DNA of 37,399 bases from Lachnospiraceae bacterium. Its GTDB lineage: Bacteria; Bacillota; Clostridia; Lachnospirales; Lachnospiraceae. Position 1 is the stretch's first letter, and each line of letters starts with the position of its first letter. The notes under the pieces were generated by a model. The model was not told where the DNA came from. It ran no database searches and saw only the letters and a program-made list of their open reading frames with translations. Below, piece after piece: positions 8,312-15,622 of this stretch. The stretch spans positions 1 to 37,399 of the forward strand of contig QXWO01000054.1 in NCBI GenBank assembly GCA_009911035.1, written 5' to 3'. Position numbers and translations under genes: made by a program.

Positions 8312-9346
8312 TTAATACAGTTCAGATTTAACCTCTATCTCGCCGTTTGCCAATGCTTCCGTGATCTTTTTCATTTCTTCCTTGATCGATTCGGGAACAT
8401 GTTCCTCATACAGTTCATCTGTAGCCAGACTGATGCAGTTTTCCTTGATTCCCCATAGTTCGGAGGTTCCCATTTTAAGCTCGCCTTTCTGGTACATTTC
8501 AATTGCATTAAAAATTCCCTGTCCGCTGGTTTTCAGCATGGACGTCAGTACGCTTCCCGGATAAAGCCCGTTTTGGTTGACATCAACACCGATTGTATAC
8601 TTCCCTGCTTCGTTCCCTGCTTCCAGTGTTCCCAGCCCGGCGCTTGCTCCTACATTAAATATGATATCTGCATTTTGGGAGTTATACATTGCCATGGCAA
8701 GTTCTTTTGCTTTCGGTGCATTGACCGAATCCCCAACATAGGACTTTAAAACTTCGATCTCACTATCTACATAATGTGCGCCCTGCTCATATCCGTCATA
8801 AAAGTCATTTATGGTGGGCGAATCCATTACTCCGATAAAGCCAATCACTTTGTCAGGGTTGGCGCCTGCCAGTTCCGTGTTCGTCGTCACGAGAGCTGCA
8901 AATGCTCCCGCCAGAAAAGAGCCTTCACACTGGTTATACATGGAATTGAATATATTCGGTCTAACCTCTGTCATGGTGGTATCCATGACAAAGAAATCCT
9001 GTTCGGGATATTTGTCTGCCAGTTCCAGAACAATGTCGCTTGTTTTTCCCGTCAAAGTAACAATAATGTCATATTCTCCGCTTACAGCCAGTGCCTCAAT
9101 TGCCGGCTGATAATCCGCCTGGTCGGAACCGCCCTCAATCAGTTTTACCTTGATGCCAAGCTCCTTTTCTGCTTTGAGGACACCTTCTTTATTACCATCA
9201 AAATAAGCATTGTCGCCAAAGCTGCCATTTGCATAAAGAACCACGCTTAACGTTTCTTTTTCCTCTGCTTCTTTCTGTGCACATCCCGACATCAATGCTA
9301 CGGTCAGAATCAGCGCCGCCCCAAATAAAGTTCCTCGTCTTTTCAT
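8312..9346 (-). CDS. BMP-family nucleoside-binding lipoprotein (ABC receptor)
   Basis: Exported 344-aa lipoprotein. After MKRRG a hydrophobic signal runs to the lipobox LMSGC with Cys22 as the acylated residue, then a charged linker. The mature part is a basic membrane protein (Bmp/PnrA-like) binding fold: LSVVLYANGSFGDNAYFDG near the N-terminus matches the family's first strand and ligand loop, and IGFIGVMDSPTINDFYDGYEQGA the central hinge. PnrA-type proteins bind purine nucleosides. It is the first gene of the operon, with a GGAGGG site and a promoter about 145 bp upstream. Confidence 0.94.
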   Translation of the reverse strand: MKRRGTLFGAALILTVALMSGCAQKEAEEKETLSVVLYANGSFGDNAYFDGNKEGVLKAEKELGIKVKLIEGGSDQADYQPAIEALAVSGEYDIIVTLTGKTSDIVLELADKYPEQDFFVMDTTMTEVRPNIFNSMYNQCEGSFLAGAFAALVTTNTELAGANPDKVIGFIGVMDSPTINDFYDGYEQGAHYVDSEIEVLKSYVGDSVNAPKAKELAMAMYNSQNADIIFNVGASAGLGTLEAGNEAGKYTIGVDVNQNGLYPGSVLTSMLKTSGQGIFNAIEMYQKGELKMGTSELWGIKENCISLATDELYEEHVPESIKEEMKKITEALANGEIEVKSELY

Positions 9347-9463
9347 CTTTCCACCCTCCCGGTTTGTTGTTTGTAAAAAGTTTGCCAGTTACAAAATAAG
9401 TTCATTTAATAAGTCAGGGTCTCCTGTGTTTATTGTGTATCCTCCTCTCTCTTTTTATTAACG

Positions 9464-9489
9464 AAACTATTTTCCTAAACTATTTTCCT
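9464..9489. promoter_or_regulatory. Perfect 13-bp tandem repeat at the nucleoside operon start site
   Basis: Two exact copies of AAACTATTTTCCT abut at 9464-9476 and 9477-9489, immediately downstream of the predicted start of the minus-strand operon transcript (about 9491). A repeat in that place could bind a repressor or be part of the leader RNA. Which protein would bind it is not known; LacI proteins normally bind inverted repeats. Confidence 0.5.
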
Positions 9490-9497
9490 ATGCAATA

Positions 9498-9526
9498 ATG
9501 ATACATCTAAGCGACATATTTGTCAA
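9498..9526 (-). promoter_or_regulatory. Sigma-A promoter of the nucleoside uptake operon
   Basis: On the minus strand TTGACA (9526-9521) is separated by 17 bp from TATCAT (9503-9498), a near-consensus promoter. It predicts a start near 9491 and a leader of about 145 nt before the receptor gene. Confidence 0.8.
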
Positions 9527-9563
9527 TCCTTTTATATATTGCCAATTATATACAATAATGCAT

Positions 9564-9602
9564 CCCGGATATTATGCATAATGCACATTTATCTTATCCG
9601 GG
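9564..9602. promoter_or_regulatory. Nested palindromes, candidate operator of the LacI-ribokinase regulator
   Basis: An 8-bp inverted repeat, CCCGGATA at 9564-9571 and TATCCGGG at 9595-9602, flanks a perfect 12-bp palindrome ATTATGCATAAT at 9571-9582. The outer repeat ends 3 bp before the -35 of the regulator gene and lies about 40 bp behind the -35 of the divergent operon. That position suits a site controlling both directions. LacI proteins bind inverted repeats, so this is the best operator candidate, but the assignment is inference. Confidence 0.5.
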
Positions 9603-9605
9603 TTC

Positions 9606-9634
9606 TTGACATATTTTTTTTATTGTTACATAAT
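9606..9634 (+). promoter_or_regulatory. Sigma-A promoter of the LacI-ribokinase gene
   Basis: TTGACA at 9606-9611, a 17-bp spacer and CATAAT at 9629-9634 make a strong promoter. It predicts a start near 9641 and a leader of about 109 nt. The TTG of the -35 box is in frame with the gene downstream but is not its start codon. Confidence 0.8.
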
Positions 9635-9749
9635 AAATCAAAGGCCCAGAGCCGGCTGCATAAGATCCGGCCCGCGTCAGATGCCGGATGGACATGCCAG
9701 CATATCCGTCTGGCGCTCTATCTGCAGGAGTAAAAACAAAGGAGATTTT

Positions 9750-11654
9750 ATGACTATCAAGGAAATTGCTGCACTTGCCGGCGTATCTGTATCTACTGTT
9801 TCCAAAATTATGAATGGCAAGGATGGAAACATTAACCCGGCCACCCGCAACCGGGTTTTGAAAATAGCAAAAGAACATCATTATGAGCCTTACAGCATGA
9901 TCAAAAACATTACGGCTCCCAGGAAATTTGTGATTGGTCTGCTGGTAAAGTCTTTCCATTCTTCCAGCATGATGTTGGGCGGTATTCTGGAAACTGCACA
10001 GAAGCATGGTTACCAGCTTCTTCTTTTTAACAGTGAGCAGTCCTTACCGCAGGAGCTGAAACACATTACTGCCCTTTGCAACAGCCGTGTTGACGGGGTG
10101 ATTTGGGAACCTGTAGATGAACAGAGTATAGAATATGAGCATTTTTTTGCAAAGCAGAACATTCCCATCTGCTATTTCAATGCCCCGGATGGCTTTCCGT
10201 CTTATTCCATAGATTTCAGGAAAGCCGGATATGATCTCACTTTGGAATTACTGAATCACAAGCATACGCACATTACCTGCCTGCTTAGAAAAGATGATCC
10301 CTTATCTTCCATGATTTTAGAGGGTTTTCAAAAATGTTTATATGATAATAAAATTACATTTGAGGAGCAGCAGGTTTTATATGCCCCGGTGGAAAACTGC
10401 TATACCTCTATTATTGCCCGCAGACTGACCGGCGTCATAAGCGCTCATTATTCTGACGCACTTATGCTGTATGAACAGTTGGAACATCTGCACTATTGCA
10501 TCCCCTCTTCCCTGTCATTAGTCAGTTTGAGCAGTTCAGCAGGCGGAACGGATTATCCCCATATTTCCTGTTTGCAGATACCTTCCCATGAATTTGGATG
10601 CCACATCTGTGAAGCATTGATTGGGAAATGTGAAAAATCTGCCCAGAACGGCCCTCCTCTTCTTTTTGCGCCGGACTATTCCCTAGCCCACACCAAAAGT
10701 ATCTGGATCCCGTCCTTTCTGCGCCTAAAAAAGCTGGTAGTGGCCGGCAGTATCAATATGGACCTTACTTTTATTGTCAACCGTCTTCCACAGGCAGGAA
10801 AAACCACCGAAATTCTTACCTCTGTCATTTCAGTAGGAGGTAAGGGCGTAAACCAGTCGGTAGGCGCAGCAAAGCTCGGCCGGGAAGTTGCTTTGATTGG
10901 GAAGCTGGGAAATGATTTTGATTCCAGTCTGATTTTAAATACATTAGAAAAAGAACGTGTTACTGCCAGCGGAATTTACCGTGATATGAATATGCCTACC
11001 GGAAAAGCTTATATCTATACAGGAGAAGACGGTGAAAGCACCATCACAGTTCTTTCCGGGGCTAACCAGAACCTTATGCCGGAAGATATCCAGAACCAGC
11101 GGCATCTTTTTGCCAATGCAGGGTTCTGCCTTCTCTCAACCGAGATTCCTATAAATGCAGTTTTAGAAGCGGCAAGAATTGCCCATGAGTCAGACGTAAA
11201 AGTTATTTTAAAGCCTGCTGTTTTACAGGCTATCCCTGATGAACTTCTGTCTCTGACAGATATTTTCATCCCAAACCAGAAAGAAGCCGCTTCCCTCTGT
11301 CCCCACAAAGCTTCCCCCGGGGAACAGGCAGAATATTTTTACCAGAAAGGAGCGGCAGCGGTTATCATCACATTGGGCCATAAGGGATGTTATCTTAAAG
11401 ATGAAAAAGAATCCCTCTTTTTCCCTGCGGAAAACTTTGCCCCCATTGACACTACCGGCGGCGCCGATGCGTTTATCTGTGCCCTGGCTTCTTATCTGAC
11501 AGAAGGCTATTCCATATACAGCGCTATCCGAATCGCTTCCTATGCAGCCGGCTTTTGTATATCACGCCAGGGCGTGGTTTCTGCCCTTGTGGACCGCAGC
11601 ACCCTTGAAACATATATCACACAGCACGACCCGGCGCTTCTATCACAAAAATAG
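9750..11654 (+). CDS. LacI-family regulator fused to a ribokinase-like (PfkB) domain
   Basis: Single 634-aa protein with three parts. Residues 2-50 are a LacI helix-turn-helix (TIKEIAALAGVSVSTVSKIM). Residues about 58-320 are a periplasmic-binding-like sensor domain. Residues about 327-625 are a complete ribokinase fold with GSINMD (333-338), GGKGVNQ (363-369), NQKE (509-512), ITLGHKGCY and DTTGGADAF (567-575), keeping the catalytic-position Asp573. The usual GAGD is rearranged to GGAD, so activity is open. The start is ATG at 9750, 6 bp after AAAGGAG; the open frame back to 9606 runs through the promoter. Divergent from the nucleoside operon, it likely represses it and responds to ribose, a nucleoside or a phosphorylated product. 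It could be a kinase-regulator or a regulator using a dead kinase as sensor. Confidence 0.9.
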   Translation: MTIKEIAALAGVSVSTVSKIMNGKDGNINPATRNRVLKIAKEHHYEPYSMIKNITAPRKFVIGLLVKSFHSSSMMLGGILETAQKHGYQLLLFNSEQSLPQELKHITALCNSRVDGVIWEPVDEQSIEYEHFFAKQNIPICYFNAPDGFPSYSIDFRKAGYDLTLELLNHKHTHITCLLRKDDPLSSMILEGFQKCLYDNKITFEEQQVLYAPVENCYTSIIARRLTGVISAHYSDALMLYEQLEHLHYCIPSSLSLVSLSSSAGGTDYPHISCLQIPSHEFGCHICEALIGKCEKSAQNGPPLLFAPDYSLAHTKSIWIPSFLRLKKLVVAGSINMDLTFIVNRLPQAGKTTEILTSVISVGGKGVNQSVGAAKLGREVALIGKLGNDFDSSLILNTLEKERVTASGIYRDMNMPTGKAYIYTGEDGESTITVLSGANQNLMPEDIQNQRHLFANAGFCLLSTEIPINAVLEAARIAHESDVKVILKPAVLQAIPDELLSLTDIFIPNQKEAASLCPHKASPGEQAEYFYQKGAAAVIITLGHKGCYLKDEKESLFFPAENFAPIDTTGGADAFICALASYLTEGYSIYSAIRIASYAAGFCISRQGVVSALVDRSTLETYITQHDPALLSQK

Positions 11655-11679
11655 CCCGTTTTGATCCGTGAAAGCGTCT

Positions 11680-11714
11680 GCGTCCCCATACAGCAGCCTG
11701 TGGGGGGACGCTTT
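11680..11714. terminator. Bidirectional terminator between convergent genes
   Basis: GCGTCCCC at 11680-11687 pairs with GGGGACGC at 11704-11711, with an inner ACAG/CTGT stem, and is followed by TTTT. It lies between the stop of the LacI-ribokinase gene and the stop of the convergent PIN-like gene. The T-run is short. Confidence 0.7.
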
Positions 11715-12386
11715 TCATATGCTCTTTACCCTCTGTAGTTCCCCGCTGGACTTAATTGTATTATAAACTTCCAGTCCGTTTTTTCTGCCAAACAAACGCA
11801 GACTGCTTAAATAGATTATTTTTGCGCTTTTTTCTTTTCCTTCAATCATATTTTGAATTTCTTCTATCCTGCTCTCAAATTCCGTGCCTTCAAACAGTTT
11901 CTGCAATACTGTCCTGATCCGTTTTTCTTCTTTATAATTGGAGTAATATGCCCCTATACCGAGTTTCTGCCGCAGGCGCCTTAATTCTGCAGTGCGTTCA
12001 TTGTTTTCGTTGCCGCTTATAATGCCATCCTCAATGCTTGGCGACACCAGAACCCTTCTTTTACGGGCGGCCCGCTTCTCCCAATAATCCCGGACTGCCT
12101 GGAATCCGCTGTCATTGCTTATGATGACAGCCGTCCCCTCCTGTCCCTGGCCGGTCAGCTCCCCAAGCTTTGACGCAATATAGAAATCCAGCGCATTCTT
12201 CCCCGGCTTGCACAGTTTACATATCTCAAAGGTGCACCCGGAGGCCGTAATGTCCTCCAGCGCCCTTTGCTCCATATGTTTGCTGGACTCACTGTAAAAA
12301 ATAATGACATGATCCTGCCCATCCAGATAATCACAGCCCTTCATGCCTGCAATGCCTACATTTTCATAATCAATCAGAAATAACAT
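11715..12386 (-). CDS. PIN/NYN-like domain protein
   Basis: A 223-aa soluble protein. MLFLIDYENVG at the N-terminus (Asp6, Glu8) and VIISNDSGFQAVRDYW near residues 87-102 resemble the acidic active-site strands of NYN/PIN-type ribonucleases. KPGKNALDFYIASKLGEL in between supplies the central Asp and helix. The last 90 residues are charged and helical with no family I recognise. Candidate activity is metal-dependent RNA cleavage, target unknown. It stands alone, convergent with the LacI-ribokinase gene, with a GGGGG-rich ribosome site before the ATG. Confidence 0.7.
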   Translation of the reverse strand: MLFLIDYENVGIAGMKGCDYLDGQDHVIIFYSESSKHMEQRALEDITASGCTFEICKLCKPGKNALDFYIASKLGELTGQGQEGTAVIISNDSGFQAVRDYWEKRAARKRRVLVSPSIEDGIISGNENNERTAELRRLRQKLGIGAYYSNYKEEKRIRTVLQKLFEGTEFESRIEEIQNMIEGKEKSAKIIYLSSLRLFGRKNGLEVYNTIKSSGELQRVKSI

Positions 12387-12592
12387 GACAAGCCCCCTGC
12401 CCTTACTACCGTTTATGGTTCTATTATAAGAATACCACGGCTTTCAGGGTTTGTCATTGATGTTATAGTCCAAAGTGATTCCCCCGCCGGCATTTAACGC
12501 TGACTGAATGTACCTGTTTTTATACTTGATTTTATAAACCGAAATGGGATAATGAAAAACAAGAGAGAAGTAAAATAAGGAGGGAACCAAAA

Positions 12593-13165
12593 ATGGGTAC
12601 TTATTACAAACACACAAAGACAGAAAGCATTGATGTGCCGTATTCTTTCAGGTGTGAGCAATGTCTGAAAGAAAGCGGCACACTTAAAGCCACCATCCAC
12701 GGACCGGAAGCTGAATTTAACAGCAATTTCAAGGAAATCAACTATGACCGGCAGGAAAAATTATCCAAGAAAGCCCATGAGAACCTTGTAAAAAAGGTGA
12801 AGGAAACCTATAAAGATGCTACGGAAAAGCAGATTTATTCCACTGAGTTCAAAGATGAATGTCCATTCTGCCATAAACCCCAGTCATGGGCAGTCAGCGG
12901 ATTAAAGAAGGATATGTTCACCACGCCAATTGTTTGTGCAGTCATTGGCCTCATTTTAGCCGCAGGGTGCTATTTCTTTGCCGAAGTGGATAACAATCTG
13001 GCCGTTGCCCTTGCTGTGGCTGCCGTCTTTTTAGCAGCGGCAGTAGTAATTTTTATTGTGAACCTAGTCAAAATAGGAAGCAAGATGAAAAAGACATCCT
13101 CTTCCACCCAGAAAAATCTGCCTGTCATCGAGTGGAGCGCGGTACAGCATATATTAAATGAATAG
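12593..13165 (+). CDS. Zinc-ribbon membrane protein of unknown function
   Basis: A 190-aa protein with Cys21-x2-Cys24 and Cys90-x2-Cys93, which together can form a split zinc ribbon around a charged helical insert. Two adjacent transmembrane helices follow at about 109-130 and 134-158, then a short basic tail. The N-terminal ribbon should face the cytoplasm. No family is recognised. The ATG has an AAGGAGG site. A 19-bp perfect inverted repeat lies just past its stop. Confidence 0.65.
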   Translation: MGTYYKHTKTESIDVPYSFRCEQCLKESGTLKATIHGPEAEFNSNFKEINYDRQEKLSKKAHENLVKKVKETYKDATEKQIYSTEFKDECPFCHKPQSWAVSGLKKDMFTTPIVCAVIGLILAAGCYFFAEVDNNLAVALAVAAVFLAAAVVIFIVNLVKIGSKMKKTSSSTQKNLPVIEWSAVQHILNE

Positions 13166-13169
13166 CATA

Positions 13170-13218
13170 CATTACATAATTATGGCTGTCGGTCCCCGGC
13201 AGCCATAATTATGTAATG
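13170..13218. terminator. Perfect 19-bp inverted repeat after the zinc-ribbon gene
   Basis: CATTACATAATTATGGCTG at 13170-13188 is repeated inverted without mismatch at 13200-13218 around an 11-base loop, starting 4 bp after the stop. No T-run follows, so it is either a factor-assisted terminator, an mRNA-stabilising hairpin or a protein site. Confidence 0.6.
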
Positions 13219-13320
13219 AAATAATATTGTGGCATCTTAGAGATTATGGTAAAGTTTTTCTATGTAAATGTTTAATTTTTAAACACGGACTTGCACGCTG
13301 CTGCAAGATGGAGGTTAAAA

Positions 13321-15549
13321 ATGAGAAGAAAAAACGTTTTGTGTACAATCATGGCGGTTATGACGGCATTTATTCTGGGCGGCTGTGGAAAACAGGATTC
13401 AGAAACGCCAAAGGAAGCTGTCAGTCAGGAGGATGAATATGTTTATGTGGCAGAATACCACACCCTGAACAGCGGCAGCGGAGGAGTTGCTTCAGCGGTG
13501 ATTGGGGAAGGCAAAAATATTTTTTATCTGGGACATACAAACTCCCAGTCCACGCTTTTTTCCATGGATCTTGACACCATGGAAGCATCGGAGATTCCAA
13601 TAACGCTGGAAGAAAACCAATATTTTTCCGGCATCAATACGGATAGGGAAGGAAACTTACTGGCCGGCATTATATGTTATACGGATACGGAACCCCAAAA
13701 AGCAGAGCAGGTGCTTATAAAAAGAATGACCCCGGACGGTAAAGAACTGCAGTCTCTGGATGTAACGGATATTTTTTCCGGCAAAGCTGATTTATATATT
13801 TCAGATATTCTGATGGACAAAGACGAAAATTTCCACATCTGCACCGGTGATGAAATATATATTGTAAAACCCGACGGCACCCTGTACAGCCAGATAAGCC
13901 CTGGACAGTACATCAGCAGTTTTTTTTCCTTTAAAGACGGCAGGATCGGAGCGGCCTATTTTGATACACGCGGCTTTTTTGCAGTAAATGAAGTCATTCC
14001 GGGGAAAACGGAATTAACGCCGGTAGACAGCCCTATATCCTTCGACTATGGCGTCTATCATGGGGGCCAGGATACAGATCTGCTGTACACACAGGGCGGC
14101 CTTCTCCTGGCCTGTGATCTGTCAGACGAAGCGCCCCAGGAGATCCTCCGCTGGACAGATTATGATGTAAATTCCACCAACCTCACTTCCGTTGCCCTGC
14201 TCTCTGACGGAAGAATCGCGGCGCTGACCACTGACTTTATGTCTGAAAATCCGGGAACGGAGCTGACCATTCTTACCAAAAAGAAAAAATCAGAAGTGCC
14301 GGAAAAAATTATACTTACCTACGGAACCTATTATCCTTCCTTTTTTGCAGAAAGGGATATCACGGCATTTAACAGGCAGAGCCAGAAGTACCGTATCATG
14401 ATAAAAGAATACGGAGACGCCTCCATGAATTTTGATGAAAAGGCGGAGCTTTATTTAAAAGAACTGGAAAGTGGGCAGTTCCCGGATATCATAGATTTGT
14501 CTTACTGCCCCATGCCCTTGGAGACGCTGATATCCATAGGGGCTGTTGAAGACCTGACCCCTTACCTTGATGGAGACGAAACCATAAACCGAGAAGATTA
14601 CGTGGAAAACGCTTTAAGAGCTTATGAGCGGAACGGAAAACTGTATGCAATCATGTCCCATTACGGAGTGGATGTGCTGATTGGAAAGACCTCTGAAATC
14701 GGAGACAGCAAAACCTGGACGGTGGACGATGTAATGGAACTGCTTTCCTCCCGCGAAAAAGGGGTAACGCTTCTGCCCCAGGAGGACAAATCAGGAATTC
14801 TGCGAATCATGTGTGCCATGAATCAGGGATTGTTTGTAAATAAGGAAAGCGGCGAATGTAACTTTACCGGAGAGGAATTTAAGAAAATCCTGGAATTCTG
14901 CAACAGTTTCCCCGATACTGCAGGCGATGAGCCTACCCTGAGCGATTTAAGGAGCGGAAAAACGCTGCTGAACCGCAACGTTATCACTTCCGTTTCTCAG
15001 TACCAGATGTACGAGTATATGTTTGGAGGCCCGGTAAATCTGATTGGCTACCCTGCTTTTGGAGACAGCGGCATGACCTTCCGTTCCAACGGCACTACCG
15101 TAGCTATGGGCGCCAATAGTGAAAATAAGGAAGGGGTATGGGAATTTATCCGCTTTAATATAACGAAAGAAAGGCAGGAAAATGTAAGCTCCCCTAACGG
15201 CGGCTTCCCTATACTGAAATCCGCCCTTGAAAAAGAATTTGAAAAAAGTATGGAATCGGAATATATAAAAGATGACAACGGCGGCCAGCGGGAGATCCCT
15301 AAATCCACCTGGGCAAGCTCCATGGGGGGCGAAGAATTTTCCGTAGATGTTTTTGCCGCCACCAAGGAACAGGTAGACCAGGTGCGGAGAATGATAGATA
15401 CAGCACAGAACGGAGAAACTATGGATCAGGAGATAGTAGTCATCATTCTGGAAGAAGCATCGGCATACTTCAGCGGCCAAAAGAGCGCCGGAGATGTGGC
15501 AGCAGTCATCCAGAACCGGGTACAGCTTTATCTGAACGAAACCCGATAA
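13321..15549 (+). CDS. Large lipoprotein: propeller-like domain plus ABC solute-binding domain
   Basis: A 742-aa exported lipoprotein. The signal ends in a lipobox-like ILGGC followed by GKQ. Residues about 35-320 consist of repeated short beta segments with DGR/DGT/DTD turns (for example MDKDENFHIC, LSDGRIAALTTD), suggesting a beta-propeller or YncE-like fold. From about residue 328 the ILTYGTYYPSFFAERDITAFNRQ segment starts a family-1 extracellular solute-binding fold (RNGKLYAIMSHYGVDVLIG, later PVNLIGYPAFGD). The start ATG at 13321 has GGAGG. It is nearly twice the length of ordinary binding proteins. No permease or ATPase lies beside it, so the substrate and partner transporter are unknown. 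Confidence 0.85.
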   Translation: MRRKNVLCTIMAVMTAFILGGCGKQDSETPKEAVSQEDEYVYVAEYHTLNSGSGGVASAVIGEGKNIFYLGHTNSQSTLFSMDLDTMEASEIPITLEENQYFSGINTDREGNLLAGIICYTDTEPQKAEQVLIKRMTPDGKELQSLDVTDIFSGKADLYISDILMDKDENFHICTGDEIYIVKPDGTLYSQISPGQYISSFFSFKDGRIGAAYFDTRGFFAVNEVIPGKTELTPVDSPISFDYGVYHGGQDTDLLYTQGGLLLACDLSDEAPQEILRWTDYDVNSTNLTSVALLSDGRIAALTTDFMSENPGTELTILTKKKKSEVPEKIILTYGTYYPSFFAERDITAFNRQSQKYRIMIKEYGDASMNFDEKAELYLKELESGQFPDIIDLSYCPMPLETLISIGAVEDLTPYLDGDETINREDYVENALRAYERNGKLYAIMSHYGVDVLIGKTSEIGDSKTWTVDDVMELLSSREKGVTLLPQEDKSGILRIMCAMNQGLFVNKESGECNFTGEEFKKILEFCNSFPDTAGDEPTLSDLRSGKTLLNRNVITSVSQYQMYEYMFGGPVNLIGYPAFGDSGMTFRSNGTTVAMGANSENKEGVWEFIRFNITKERQENVSSPNGGFPILKSALEKEFEKSMESEYIKDDNGGQREIPKSTWASSMGGEEFSVDVFAATKEQVDQVRRMIDTAQNGETMDQEIVVIILEEASAYFSGQKSAGDVAAVIQNRVQLYLNETR

Positions 15550-15561
15550 ACGCATCAGGCA

Positions 15562-15609
15562 AAACGTGTGCAGGATGAAAAAGAAAAACTTTTTATCCTG
15601 CACACGTTT
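15562..15609. terminator. Strong bidirectional terminator
   Basis: AAACGTGTGCAGGAT at 15562-15576 pairs perfectly with ATCCTGCACACGTTT at 15595-15609. An inner AAAAAG/CTTTTT extension adds further pairs. It separates the solute-binding lipoprotein gene from the convergent FtsX-type permease gene and should work in both directions. Confidence 0.85.
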
Positions 15610-15622
15610 ATTTGGTTTCTTT

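Noticed and set aside
9606-9749. 48-residue N-terminal extension of the LacI-ribokinase protein from a TTG
   Set aside because: The TTG is part of the -35 box of the gene's own promoter, and ATG 9750 has an AAAGGAG site and gives the standard LacI N-terminus.
9594-10007. Minus-strand 137-residue frame over the LacI head
   Set aside because: It covers both the plus-strand promoter and coding sequence of the regulator, and has no ribosome site or recognisable motif.
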